A DNA stretch of 64,000 nucleotides from Brevibacillus panacihumi (GTDB lineage: Bacteria > Bacillota > Bacilli > Brevibacillales > Brevibacillaceae), in NCBI RefSeq assembly GCF_003710985.1, contig NZ_RHHT01000072.1:1-64000 (forward strand). Direction: 5' to 3'. The notes under the pieces were generated by a model, which was given only the letters and a program-made list of their open reading frames with translations, was not told where the DNA came from and ran no database searches. The position numbers and the translations under genes were made by a program. Below, in pieces: positions 16,477 to 25,474 of the stretch. How positions within the stretch are numbered: position 1 is the stretch's first letter; each line of letters starts with the position of its first letter.

Positions 16477-19068
16477 TTATCTCACCGTCACCACAATTGG
16501 CGTTTTCTTCCCGCCATATGTGACGTAAATGGTTGCTTTTCCTGAACCGGTGGCTTTAATCAGGCCATCCTTCACGTCTGCCACCAGCAGACGGTTGGTC
16601 GTCCAGAGACCAGGAATCGTTACATTCTCTTCAGATCCATCCATGTACGTAGCTGTGGCCGTAACCTGTCTGACCTCGCCCTTGTTCATGACAATCTGCA
16701 CGACATCCGTTTTCAGGTACTTGAGCGTATCCACATCCACTGGAATGGACAGGCTCTTGCCGCCGTAGCGGGCCGTCACCGTCGACTTGCCAAACGCAAT
16801 TCCCGTGATCAGGCCTTGCGAGACATCGGCAGCTTTGTAGTTGCTGGTCTTCCATTCAGCAGCCGAAGTGACATCCAATTGGCGTCCGTCTGAGAAGGTA
16901 GCGGTAAGGGTAACCTGGGCGGATTTTTTCGATTTCAGGGAAACAAATCGCTTATCTGCCTCCAGCTTGGTCACAATGCCCACTTCTACCGGAACACTGA
17001 TTGACTTGCCGCCGTACTTCGCTGTGATGGTGGCTCGTCCGCTGGAGAGTCCTGTCACGCGTCCTTGCGAAACATCTGCAATTTTGATTGCCGAAGAACT
17101 CCACTCCGCATCTGCCGTTACCTTTTTCGTGTTACCTGACGAATCTGTCGCTGTCAGGACCAGCTCAGCGGACTCGTTGACGTTCAGAATCAACAAACGC
17201 GGATCAACCGACAGTGATTGGGCCTGACCCACTTCTACCGTAATGGTGACCGTCTTTCCGTCAAAGGCAGCGCTGATGGTCGTGGAACCTGAGCCTACTG
17301 CGGTGATTTTTCCCTGATTTACTTCGGCGATCGCCGCAGAGGAAGTCGTCCACGCTGCCTGCTCGGTTACGTCTTTGGTCGTCCCGTCCGCATAGCTCGC
17401 CGTCAGCTTCACTCTATCACTCTCGTCCTTGTTGAGAACGAGCTTCTTCTTGTCGACCGTCAGCGTCTGCATCACACCGATCGCTACCGGAATCGTAATG
17501 GTTCGCGTGCCGAGCGTTGCCGTGATCGTCGTGGAGCCGGTTCCTACACCTGTCACCAGACCTTCACGTACGGTCGCAACCGCTGGCGAAGTCGAAGACC
17601 AAGTCATTTTCTTCGTGACGTTTTCACTTTGGCCTCCGCCATTTGGAAAGCTTGCAGTGACCTCAATTTGCTTCGCTTCACCGACTTGCATGGCGAGCTG
17701 GGTCATATTGGCGACCAGATTTTGCGGTACATCCACATCCACTACCAGAGTAGCCGTCTTCCCGCCATATGCCGCCTTCAGATTTGCCGTACCCGGCTTG
17801 AAAGCGGAGATTTCGCCTTCCTTGGCAAAAACGACATCCTCGTTGTCCGAAGTCCAGGTTACTTTCCCTGTGACCTGTTCTTTCGATCCGTTGGCAAACG
17901 AAGCCTGCACAATGACCTTTTCCTTAGTCCCGCTCTTCATCATGAGGAAAGCAGGTACAACATCCAGGGATCGCGGCACTTCGACGTCTACTTTCACCTG
18001 AACGGTTTTACTGCCGTATGAAGCGGTAATGATCGCCTCACCTGTAGATACCGCGTGAATCTTGCCCTTGCTGTAATACGCGACATCTTCCTTGTTCGAT
18101 GTCCATACAGCCTTGTCTCCGACCTCAACCTGGTCCTTGTTGGCGTAGGTTGCGGTCAGGGTGATCTCTTTTTCATCCCCGACTTTCAGGAAGATGTCTT
18201 GATGGCTGGCTTCCAGCTTTTGCGCCATGTCGACTTCCACCTGGATTGTTGCGGTCTTCGTGCCATAGGCAGCGGTAATTACGGCTGTACCTGCCCCGTA
18301 ACCCTTGATCTTTCCTTTGATGACATCCGCTACATCCGCGTTGCTCGTCGACCACTCCGCCTTGTCTGCTACGTTCGGAATTTCCGAACCATCTGGAAAG
18401 ATCGCCTTCAGCCCGACTTCATCCTCTTCACCGAGCAACAGAGAAACTTTGCTTTTTTCAGGCTCCAGTCGATGGGCAATCTCGACGCTGATCGGCAGGC
18501 TGAACGACTGACTGCCGTATTTGGCAGTGACCGTAGCCGTACCCGAACTCAAGCCCTTGATTTTACCGTTGAGTACAGAGGCAATCGAGGGTTTATCGAC
18601 GGACCAGTCCGCCAGCTCGGTAACCTCTTCCTGCAAATTGTCGCTGTACACGGCCGTCAAATTCACCAGCACATCCTTGCCGATCCGCAGATTGACAGAT
18701 TGCGTCTCGGAGGTCAAAGCTTTCACTTTCTTCGTTACGGTAACATCCACGATTGCCGGAAAGCCTTTGTAATTGGCGGTCAAAGTGGTGTTTCCAACTC
18801 CGTTTGCCGCAATCTTCCCTGCATAGACGGAGGCAATACTCGCATCTGCACTCGACCAAGTAGTATGTATGGTCACATCTTCGACTTTGCCAGATTGATA
18901 GATCGCATTGGCTGTCAATTGTGTCGTGTCCCCTGTCTCCAGAGTCACTTTATTGGTAGTCAACACCAATTTGCTGATTTCATCCGCAGCCAATCCGACT
19001 TGGGTTGTTCCCAATCCGCTCAACAGCAAGACGGCCAGGAACATGAGCATCGTTTTCTTCCAGAACAT
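16477..19068 (-). CDS. Large secreted protein built of ten BIG2 (Ig-like) domains
   Basis: An 863-residue protein with a signal peptide at about 1-27 (MFWKKTMLMFLAVLLLSG...GLAADE). Ten consecutive bacterial Ig-like group 2 repeats of about 82-85 residues follow. Each has the pattern L-x(8)-L-x(2)-G, TATYxDGS, VTxxAxW, VxxGxIxGxGxGxATITAxYGGK. There is no LPXTG, SLH or catalytic domain; the protein ends with the tenth repeat. ATG 19068 has GGGGAGG 6 bases upstream. BIG2 proteins act in surface adhesion or as spacers. Anchoring may be by association with the wall or S-layer (inference). Confidence 0.9.
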   Translation of the reverse strand: MFWKKTMLMFLAVLLLSGLGTTQVGLAADEISKLVLTTNKVTLETGDTTQLTANAIYQSGKVEDVTIHTTWSSADASIASVYAGKIAANGVGNTTLTANYKGFPAIVDVTVTKKVKALTSETQSVNLRIGKDVLVNLTAVYSDNLQEEVTELADWSVDKPSIASVLNGKIKGLSSGTATVTAKYGSQSFSLPISVEIAHRLEPEKSKVSLLLGEEDEVGLKAIFPDGSEIPNVADKAEWSTSNADVADVIKGKIKGYGAGTAVITAAYGTKTATIQVEVDMAQKLEASHQDIFLKVGDEKEITLTATYANKDQVEVGDKAVWTSNKEDVAYYSKGKIHAVSTGEAIITASYGSKTVQVKVDVEVPRSLDVVPAFLMMKSGTKEKVIVQASFANGSKEQVTGKVTWTSDNEDVVFAKEGEISAFKPGTANLKAAYGGKTATLVVDVDVPQNLVANMTQLAMQVGEAKQIEVTASFPNGGGQSENVTKKMTWSSTSPAVATVREGLVTGVGTGSTTITATLGTRTITIPVAIGVMQTLTVDKKKLVLNKDESDRVKLTASYADGTTKDVTEQAAWTTSSAAIAEVNQGKITAVGSGSTTISAAFDGKTVTITVEVGQAQSLSVDPRLLILNVNESAELVLTATDSSGNTKKVTADAEWSSSAIKIADVSQGRVTGLSSGRATITAKYGGKSISVPVEVGIVTKLEADKRFVSLKSKKSAQVTLTATFSDGRQLDVTSAAEWKTSNYKAADVSQGLITGIAFGKSTVTARYGGKSLSIPVDVDTLKYLKTDVVQIVMNKGEVRQVTATATYMDGSEENVTIPGLWTTNRLLVADVKDGLIKATGSGKATIYVTYGGKKTPIVVTVR

Positions 19069-19269
19069 CGTCAGCCTCCCCCACGTGTGTGTAATCCACT
19101 TCAAAAATGTTGCCTCTCTAACTATATCGGCTTCTCCCCGAATAAATTTACTAGTTCTTCATGTCAGAAATGCGTCGAATCTTGTAACTGCTAGGAAATT
19201 TCGTGCGTCAAATAGAATGAAAGAAAAGATAGAACCACTCATGCAGTGTCACACAAAGGAGAACCCATC

Positions 19270-19875
19270 GTGAAAGAAAAACGAAGAAAGACCTGGCGCA
19301 AAAAGCTCCTTCTCGTCAGCGTGATCCTGCTCGCCACGGCTTCCATCTGGTGCGGCTACAACCTTTATCTGATCCAGCGCACGATCGACGAAGCAGCACC
19401 CCGCAAAGCCGATGTCGGAATTGTTCTCGGCGCGGCAGTCTGGGGCGATCGACCAAGCCCCGGCTTGAGTGAACGCCTGGAGTACGCGCTGTGGCTCTAT
19501 AACCAAGGCTATGTGAAGGTGCTGCTGGTGTCGGGAGGATTGGGAGAGGGGAAAAAGGTGACCGAAGCCCAGGCCATGCGCACCTATCTGCTGGAAAAAG
19601 GCGTTCCTGCCGATGCGATCCTGATCGAAGACAAAGCGCGCAGCACATACGAAAACCTGCTGTTCAGCCAGCAGGTCATGGAAAAAGCCCATTTAAAAAA
19701 TGCTCTGATCATCAGTCATGACTATCACCTGGCGCGGGCGAAAAAGATGGCTGACAGTCTGCAGCTGCCAGCCGCCGTCGCAGGCGTCCAGTCTCACGTC
19801 CTCTATTCTCCCTATCATAAAATGCGTGAAGTGCTTGCCCTCACCGTATGGGAACTGGAACAGATCTGGTCCTAG
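19270..19875 (+). CDS. YdcF/SanA-like DUF218 membrane protein
   Basis: A 201-residue protein with one N-terminal membrane anchor (about 12-35) and an extracytoplasmic DUF218 domain. Family motifs visible are ADVGIVLGAAVWGDRPSPGLSERLEYALWLY, VLLVSGGLGEG, EAQAMRTYLLEKGVP, IEDKARSTYENLLFS and IISHDYHLARA. E. coli SanA and related proteins affect envelope integrity and drug resistance; biochemistry is not settled. GTG 19270 follows AAAGGAG by about 8 bases. The last 4 bases overlap the convergent dnaI end. Confidence 0.88.
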   Translation: MKEKRRKTWRKKLLLVSVILLATASIWCGYNLYLIQRTIDEAAPRKADVGIVLGAAVWGDRPSPGLSERLEYALWLYNQGYVKVLLVSGGLGEGKKVTEAQAMRTYLLEKGVPADAILIEDKARSTYENLLFSQQVMEKAHLKNALIISHDYHLARAKKMADSLQLPAAVAGVQSHVLYSPYHKMREVLALTVWELEQIWS

Positions 19876-20804
19876 CCGCGATGATTTTCGCGCAGGATTT
19901 CGTACACATCCACAAAATGGCGGATTCGCTCCATGATTCGCGCTGCCTTGGTTCGTTCGATGCGATTGCCGTTGGAGATGGAAAGATGCTCCTCCAGCTC
20001 CTCCAGGGAATAATTGGAAGTAAACAAAGTAGGCAGATGGTTGTTGGCGCGCTGGTTCAGGATGACACCGAGGATCTCGTCCCGAACCCAGGGCGTCAGA
20101 TTCTCCGCGCCGATGTCGTCGAGGATGAGCACGGGCACTTCTTTTAGCAGTTCCAGCTTGCTTGCGTAGGACTGATCGGAGATGGAATCTTTCATCTCGC
20201 GGATAAAATCAGGAACGTAGACGAGCAGCGAAGCCACGTTTCGCTCCGACAATTCCCTTCCGATGGCGCCCATGATATAGCTTTTCCCTACTCCGAAAGG
20301 ACCGTGCAAGTAGAGTCCCTTGACTCTCTCGCCCGTCCCTACCTTTTCACAAAATTGAATCGCTGCTCCGACCACGTTCAGGTTGCCCTCGTCGATAACC
20401 AGGCCTTCAAAGGAGGCGTTCATCGTCTCCTCGGAGACGTAGTAACTGCGCATCAGGCGGCGCCGTCTCAGCTCCTCCTCGTAGGAAAGCTGCTTGCTGC
20501 AGGGGGCGATTGCGCTCACAACGGTGTTGTTCACCACATCCAGTTGGGTCCGATGCCCTTTTACCAGATTGGGGCACTCGCCAAGCCCCGGACAATGCTC
20601 GCACCAGTACTGTTCCTTGACGGCGGTGTAAACGGTGGAGAGTGAACGCAGGTAGTCCTCCCTCCCGAGTTCATGATGGTTTTGGGCAAAGCCTTTCAAA
20701 TAGGAGGACGAGCCCAACATTTTGTCCAACTGCTGCTCGGGAGTCAGAAGCTGGCGAGGCGTACGCTTGGATAGCTCTTGCATGAATTGACCGATAGACT
20801 CCAT
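19872..20804 (-). CDS. dnaI: Primosomal protein DnaI (helicase loader ATPase)
   Basis: Loads the replicative helicase DnaC at the origin and at restart sites together with DnaB and DnaD. The 310-residue protein is the expected length. The N-terminal helicase-interaction region contains a zinc-binding cluster (CEHCPGLGEC near 69-78, further Cys near 101). The AAA+ domain has Walker A GPFGVGKS (about 167-174), Walker B VPVLILDDIGAENL and sensor segment LPTLFTSNYS. It follows dnaB by 6 bases, as in B. subtilis, and is probably translated from the same message. Confidence 0.95.
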   Translation of the reverse strand: MESIGQFMQELSKRTPRQLLTPEQQLDKMLGSSSYLKGFAQNHHELGREDYLRSLSTVYTAVKEQYWCEHCPGLGECPNLVKGHRTQLDVVNNTVVSAIAPCSKQLSYEEELRRRRLMRSYYVSEETMNASFEGLVIDEGNLNVVGAAIQFCEKVGTGERVKGLYLHGPFGVGKSYIMGAIGRELSERNVASLLVYVPDFIREMKDSISDQSYASKLELLKEVPVLILDDIGAENLTPWVRDEILGVILNQRANNHLPTLFTSNYSLEELEEHLSISNGNRIERTKAARIMERIRHFVDVYEILRENHRG

Positions 20805-20810
20805 TTACCA

Positions 20811-22259
20811 TCACTCTCCCTTCTGCTTGCTGCGCAGGCTTTGCAGCATTTCTTGCAATTCCGGAAAATCCTGAATCGACTGACCTTTTTTTCCTCCGGT
20901 CGCCTGCTTTTCCTGAGCCATCTGCCACTCCACAGAGGCTGGCAGCTTGTCTTCGAGGACTGCGCGATTGTTGCGTCGTGCGGGTGCAGACGCTTTTTTT
21001 GGCTGCTTCTCTTTTTCTGCGGCCTGCTCGCGCTGTTCCGTCCGTTCCAGGATCTGCTTCACTGCCTCGTCCACTGTCGCGATCCGTTTCGCTTTCCAGC
21101 TGTCGCGAATCGTCTCCATATAGGACTTCGGCAGTTCCATCTGCATGCTTGCCAGGGTATGCAGCAGCAACGCATTCACTACCTCCGCCTGCATTCCGTC
21201 CGTGAAGACCAGCGTCTCAGCCCGTTCCAGAAACACTTTGCTGACCCGGCCCCCGACCACCTGCTCCAATAAGGCAAGCGGAGAGAGCAGACGGCATGCC
21301 CGTACGAACGCTTCACTGCCTGCTGGCGGCAGCTTGCCCGGTCCAAAGCTCTCTCCTGCAGGGAGGGTGACTGGCTCGGTGCGGTACAGCTTGTCATCCG
21401 TATACCGTTGCACCAATCGCTTGCGCAGCACTTCTTTGTCCAGACTGCGGTCCGGCTTGTACAGCGTCCAGTCGCGAAGCTCTTGTCCCAACCCCCAGCT
21501 ATCCAATTGATAGAAGTGGCACAAACGGTACAAAAATTCCATGCTGTCACCGACCAGCACCTGGTCCGCGTCCGCGTTGTCGGGCAAATAGAGACGAAGG
21601 GAAGAGACGCTGAGCGGATGCTGCACTTCCGGCTCATACCACGATTTCATCTCCGCTGCCGGATAATCAGACTCCATCTGCAGCAAAAACTGCTCCCTCT
21701 CCGAGCCTTTCTCGACCTCCAGCTCAGACGGCTTCAAGGATTGGAACACTTCGTGGAAGTCCTTGGTCATGTTTTCCACTGCCGTGTATTCCTTCGTCAA
21801 CTGATTGGCGAGCGGGTCCGCATACTGCTGCCGCAGCTGTTGATAGCGAATGTTTTCGATTTTGTTCAACAGCATGAGTGACAGCACATAGTCCGCAAAA
21901 AACTCGTTTGGACTCAATGGCGGTTTGACCATGTATTCATAGAAATAGTCACGCTGCGCATTTTCCCTTCGGCGCACCTCCAGAAGCCCCAGTGCCTCCA
22001 GCCGCTCCCGCGCGCTGAGCAATCGGTCCAGCGACATCGAGGTAATGAGCATCAGGCTTCGGTGTGTGTTTTCGGCTGCTCCGCCGCTGACAGGCTGAAC
22101 CTCATGGGCCAGCAGTTGATAGAGGGCGAAGGATTCGACACCCATGATCGGCAAATAAAGCTGGGCGACGAAGCCCATCTCGGCAAAGCTGAGCGGCCTG
22201 ATCATCCGCACCAGATACCGATCCTTCGGCGTCATTTCGTTCCATACCAGTCGGCGCAT
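20811..22259 (-). CDS. dnaB: Replication initiation and membrane attachment protein DnaB
   Basis: The Bacillus-type DnaB helicase co-loader (not the E. coli helicase). The 482-residue protein has N-terminal winged-helix-like DDBH1 region and a C-terminal DDBH2 module (about 380-450, AEVVNALLLHTLASMQMELPKSYMETIRDSWKAKRIATVDEAVKQI). A Lys-rich tail ends KGQSIQDFPELQEMLQSLRSKQKGE. It works with DnaD and DnaI at oriC and in PriA restart. It lies in the conserved order nrdR-dnaB-dnaI. Ribosome site GGAAGGAAAG precedes ATG 22259. Confidence 0.93.
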   Translation of the reverse strand: MRRLVWNEMTPKDRYLVRMIRPLSFAEMGFVAQLYLPIMGVESFALYQLLAHEVQPVSGGAAENTHRSLMLITSMSLDRLLSARERLEALGLLEVRRRENAQRDYFYEYMVKPPLSPNEFFADYVLSLMLLNKIENIRYQQLRQQYADPLANQLTKEYTAVENMTKDFHEVFQSLKPSELEVEKGSEREQFLLQMESDYPAAEMKSWYEPEVQHPLSVSSLRLYLPDNADADQVLVGDSMEFLYRLCHFYQLDSWGLGQELRDWTLYKPDRSLDKEVLRKRLVQRYTDDKLYRTEPVTLPAGESFGPGKLPPAGSEAFVRACRLLSPLALLEQVVGGRVSKVFLERAETLVFTDGMQAEVVNALLLHTLASMQMELPKSYMETIRDSWKAKRIATVDEAVKQILERTEQREQAAEKEKQPKKASAPARRNNRAVLEDKLPASVEWQMAQEKQATGGKKGQSIQDFPELQEMLQSLRSKQKGE

Positions 22260-22342
22260 GTGACTCTTTCCTTCCTGTGAAATCTCATTTCTCTATTATA
22301 GCATGGCGATGAATGCAAAGTGGGGAAAACCGATGGAAAGCG

Positions 22343-22374
22343 AAAAAGACCCCCGCTGTCAGATAGCGAGAGCC
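22343..22374 (-). terminator. Probable terminator between nrdR and dnaB
   Basis: On the minus strand the 10-bp stem GGCTCTCGCT/AGCGGGGGTC (three G-U pairs) with a 7-base loop is followed by TTTTTC. Confidence 0.6.
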
Positions 22375-22407
22375 GCGATTGGCTTGTCCCGTACGTAGAG
22401 ATATGCG

Positions 22408-22893
22408 CTACTCTTTGGAGAGAGGGGATTGGCTGTTTCTGGCTTGCGACAACAGCTCTTCCAGCTCCTTCATGAATACGGATATATCCTTGAACTGGCG
22501 GTAAACCGAAGCGAACCGGACATAGGCAACTTCATCGACATGGTACAAGCGCTCCATTACTTTTTCTCCGACATCGTCGCTCGGCACTTCCGCTTGGCCG
22601 CAATTGCGCAATTCCTTTTCGATGTCACTCACTACATCTTCCAGGGTTTCCAATGGAACCGGACGTTTTTCACAAGCGCGCACCAGTCCGCGCAATACTT
22701 TTTCTCTACTAAATTCCTCACGAGTTCCGTCTTTTTTGACGATAATTAAAGGAGATTCTTCTACCATTTCGAATGTGGTAAACCTGCGTTCACATTTTTC
22801 GCACTCACGACGGCGGCGAATCGATTTATAATTGTTGAAAGGACGCGAATCCAGGACTCTGGTCCCGTTGTACTCACAGAATGGACAGCGCAT
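22408..22893 (-). CDS. nrdR: Transcriptional repressor NrdR
   Basis: Zinc-ribbon/ATP-cone regulator that represses ribonucleotide reductase genes according to nucleotide state. The 161-residue protein has the zinc ribbon with C3, C6, C31 and C34, followed by an ATP-cone domain (about 49-139, [28 protein letters not shown] ... [16 protein letters not shown]). Likely target in this window: paired NrdR-box-like sites upstream of the class II reductase at 51300-51347. Start has AAGGGAG about 11 bases upstream. Confidence 0.97.
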   Translation of the reverse strand: MRCPFCEYNGTRVLDSRPFNNYKSIRRRRECEKCERRFTTFEMVEESPLIIVKKDGTREEFSREKVLRGLVRACEKRPVPLETLEDVVSDIEKELRNCGQAEVPSDDVGEKVMERLYHVDEVAYVRFASVYRQFKDISVFMKELEELLSQARNSQSPLSKE

Positions 22894-22977
22894 CGTGGAA
22901 TCAACTCCCTTGCGAACATTCGTTGTAAACAGTGTCCCTCATGTGCCTACAAGAAGTCAAGTCAATCCTTCTACCTA

Positions 22978-23006
22978 TTTCAAGCCTCTTTCGAATAAAT
23001 TACAAT
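22978..23006 (+). promoter_or_regulatory. SigA promoter of the HD-GYP gene
   Basis: TTTCAA, 17-base spacer, TACAAT; predicted start near 23013, 16 bases before the ATG. Confidence 0.55.
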
Positions 23007-23028
23007 ATGGACTGTTGGAGGGATTTCA

Positions 23029-24174
23029 ATGCGCCTAGTATCTTTGAAACAAGTTCGGCCAGGCATGAAGCTGGCGCGAACCGTGTTTACCCAGGATGGC
23101 AAGGTGCTTTTAGGAAAAGGCATGGACCTCACCGAAAGGCTCATCCAAGGGCTGCACCGCTCAGAAGTAGATGCCATCTACATTGATGATCCTCGGACTT
23201 CCGACATCGTTGTCGAGGATGTCATCCGCCCGCAAACAAGGCAGATCGCTGTAGAAGCGATTGAAAAAACAGTGAAGCAGATCACCAATTCGAACAAATT
23301 GGCGCGCAAAATTTCCTTGCTCGAGATGGGCCTCCATTTTCAGCGGGCTTTTAGCGCGATCCTGGAAGATCTGATGCACAACGAGCAAATGGTCGGACAT
23401 CTGACGACGATCTCTACTCATTCCCCTTCCCTGTACCATCACTCGGTTAATGTGGCCGTGCTTTCGACGGCAGTCGGAATGTCGCTTGGCTACAACCAAA
23501 GCCAACTGATGGAATTGGGGATTGGCGCGATGCTTCACGATATTGGAAAGCTGCAGCTTCCAGAGGAACTCCTGAATACCAAAGAGCGTTGGACTCCCGA
23601 GCAGCAGGAGATCGCCAAGCAGCACACGATGAACGGGTTTAATCTATTGCGCAAGCAGCATGACATTTCCCTCTTGTCGGCACATGTCTGTCTGCAGCAT
23701 CATGAACGCATCAATGGCAGCGGCTACCCCCAGGGCTTGAAAGGAAAACAAGTGCATGAATACGCCCAGATCGTCGGGATCTGCGACGTCTATGATTCCC
23801 TCACCTCACCTCGCCCCTGGCGCGGGCGCTACATGCCGCAGGACGCCATGGAATACCTGCTCGGCGCAGGCGGCCACTTGTTCGAGCATCACCTGATCAA
23901 TGCTTTTATCAAGCATATCGCCGTTTTTCCGATCGGAAGCAGCGTCGTTCTCAATACAGGAGAGGTCGGCGTCGTCAGCAAGGTCGACCCAGACTACTGC
24001 CACCGTCCGACTGTCCGTGTTCTCAAGGATGGACGCGGCAATGATGTGCATTCCCCTTACGATCTCGATCTGAAGACACTCATCAAGCTTTTTATTGTCG
24101 GATTTGAAGACGAGCAGCTGTTTGAGATGAGCGCCTTGACCCCGCCTAGCGAATCGGCAGCTACAACCGAATAG
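23029..24174 (+). CDS. HD-GYP domain protein, probable c-di-GMP phosphodiesterase
   Basis: The 381-residue soluble protein has an N-terminal region of about 110 residues typical of HD-GYP proteins of Bacilli. The HD-GYP catalytic domain (about 130-290) retains HDIGKLQLP (171-179), HHERINGSGYPQGL (224-237) and DVYDSLTS. All metal ligands of active c-di-GMP phosphodiesterases appear present. A C-terminal beta-rich extension (GSSVVLNTGEVGVVSKV) is common in this subgroup. GGAGGG lies 9 bases before ATG. No riboswitch or receiver domain is linked. Confidence 0.92.
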   Translation: MRLVSLKQVRPGMKLARTVFTQDGKVLLGKGMDLTERLIQGLHRSEVDAIYIDDPRTSDIVVEDVIRPQTRQIAVEAIEKTVKQITNSNKLARKISLLEMGLHFQRAFSAILEDLMHNEQMVGHLTTISTHSPSLYHHSVNVAVLSTAVGMSLGYNQSQLMELGIGAMLHDIGKLQLPEELLNTKERWTPEQQEIAKQHTMNGFNLLRKQHDISLLSAHVCLQHHERINGSGYPQGLKGKQVHEYAQIVGICDVYDSLTSPRPWRGRYMPQDAMEYLLGAGGHLFEHHLINAFIKHIAVFPIGSSVVLNTGEVGVVSKVDPDYCHRPTVRVLKDGRGNDVHSPYDLDLKTLIKLFIVGFEDEQLFEMSALTPPSESAATTE

Positions 24175-24185
24175 GGAAACGCTGA

Positions 24186-24239
24186 AGAGGGGCTGTCCTG
24201 AAGTCTATTGACTTCTCGGGACAGCCCCTCTCCTTTTTT
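24186..24239 (+). terminator. Terminator of the HD-GYP gene
   Basis: Long hairpin with perfect core arms GAGGGGCTGTCC/GGACAGCCCCTC, followed by TCCTTTTTTG. Confidence 0.85.
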
Positions 24240-24252
24240 GTTCCAGTTGCGA

Positions 24253-25299
24253 TTAGCGAACTCCTGCAGCCGCTGTCTCTTTCACTGGACTGGCATTGTA
24301 CTGTTCGGATACGTGACGCACCAGGTCCACGACGCGGCAGGAGTAGCCCCACTCGTTGTCGTACCAGGCGATTACTTTCACTTGATTGGTGCCCATGACC
24401 ATCGTCGACAGACCATCGACGATCGAAGAGTTTTCATTGCCGTTGAAGTCGCTGGATACCAACGGCTCGTCGCAGAATTCCAGGTATCCCTTCATGCTGC
24501 CCTCGCTCGCTTCTCGCAGGACGCGGTTCACTTCTTCTACAGTCACTGGTTTTTTGGTGTTGATCACCAGATCGACGACTGAGACGTTGGGAGTCGGAAC
24601 ACGAAGCGCAAAGCCGTTCAGCTTGCCATTCAATTCTGGCAATACGATCCCTACAGCCCGAGCAGCTCCAGTCGTAGTCGGAATGATCGATTCCCCTGCC
24701 GCACGGGCACGGCGCAAGTCCTTGTGCGGGTTGTCGATATTCACCTGGTCATTGGTGATCGAGTGAATCGTAGTCATCAAGCCTTGCTCGATGCCGAACG
24801 CCTCATGCAGCACCTTGGCTACAGGAGCCAGGCAGTTCGTCGTGCAGGAAGCGTTTGAAACGATATGATGGTTCGCATGATCGTAAATGGTATCGTTGAC
24901 GCCCATTACGATCGTAGCGTCCTCTTCTTTTGCCGGAGCGGTGATGACAACCTTTTTCGCGCCGCTTTGCAGATGCTTGCCAGCGCCTTCACGGTTGGTA
25001 AATTTGCCTGTGGCTTCGACGACGATTTCCACGCCGAGCTCTCCCCAAGGCAGCTTGAGCGGGTCGCGGTCGGACAATACCTTTGTCGGCTTTCCATCTA
25101 CGATGATGGTTTGATCCTTTACTTCAACTTTATTTGGAAGACGTCCGTGGATGGTGTCGTATTTCAACAGGTGAGCAAGTGTCTCTGCTGGATAACTGGC
25201 GTTGATAGCGACGATTTCGATGTTGGGGTCCTGAATAGCGCGGCGAAAGACCATGCGCCCAATACGGCCGAAACCATTAATACCAATTTTGATAGTCAT
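24253..25299 (-). CDS. gapB: Glyceraldehyde-3-phosphate dehydrogenase, gluconeogenic GapB type
   Basis: A 348-residue homotetrameric enzyme. Rossmann start INGFGRIGR, catalytic SNASCTTN (Cys about 152) and C-terminal WYDNEWGYSCR are intact. The cofactor loop reads VAINASYPAETLAHLLKYDTIHG; the N-A-S after the second strand replaces the N-D-L of NAD-specific GapA and is the signature of NADP-preferring GapB, which runs in gluconeogenesis in Bacillus. The location near nrdR-dnaB-dnaI matches B. subtilis, but speD is missing. Own promoter about 50 bases upstream. Confidence 0.93.
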   Translation of the reverse strand: MTIKIGINGFGRIGRMVFRRAIQDPNIEIVAINASYPAETLAHLLKYDTIHGRLPNKVEVKDQTIIVDGKPTKVLSDRDPLKLPWGELGVEIVVEATGKFTNREGAGKHLQSGAKKVVITAPAKEEDATIVMGVNDTIYDHANHHIVSNASCTTNCLAPVAKVLHEAFGIEQGLMTTIHSITNDQVNIDNPHKDLRRARAAGESIIPTTTGAARAVGIVLPELNGKLNGFALRVPTPNVSVVDLVINTKKPVTVEEVNRVLREASEGSMKGYLEFCDEPLVSSDFNGNENSSIVDGLSTMVMGTNQVKVIAWYDNEWGYSCRVVDLVRHVSEQYNASPVKETAAAGVR

Positions 25300-25345
25300 A
25301 AAAGAAACCCCTTCCTCAATTAAGTTACGCTGATTTGTTACCTTT

Positions 25346-25373
25346 ATTATAATAAGTATGACACAATTATCAA
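25346..25373 (-). promoter_or_regulatory. SigA promoter of gapB
   Basis: Minus strand TTGATA, 16-base spacer, TATAAT. No operator was identified with confidence. Confidence 0.65.
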
Positions 25374-25429
25374 TGTGTTTTACTGAAAAATAAATATTTG
25401 GACGATTTTTCGTATTATTTTGGACCTAA

Positions 25430-25474
25430 AAAGCGAAAAGTCGCTCTCTCTTTGTATCGAGAAAGCGACTTTTC
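25430..25474 (-). terminator. Terminator of the polA-mutM-coaE-slt operon
   Basis: Minus-strand stem GAAAAGTCGCT..CTC/GAG..AGCGACTTTTC with an 8-base loop, followed by GCTTTTT. It overlaps the stop of the lytic transglycosylase gene. Confidence 0.8.

Noticed and set aside
16477-19068. DNA-level tandem repeat array in the BIG2 gene
   Set aside because: The ten units are related at protein level only; their nucleotide sequences are too diverged for recent tandem duplication.
22910-22928. LexA-like sequence CGAACATTCGTT upstream of nrdR
   Set aside because: It fits the consensus at only about 10 of 14 positions and breaks the symmetric outer bases.
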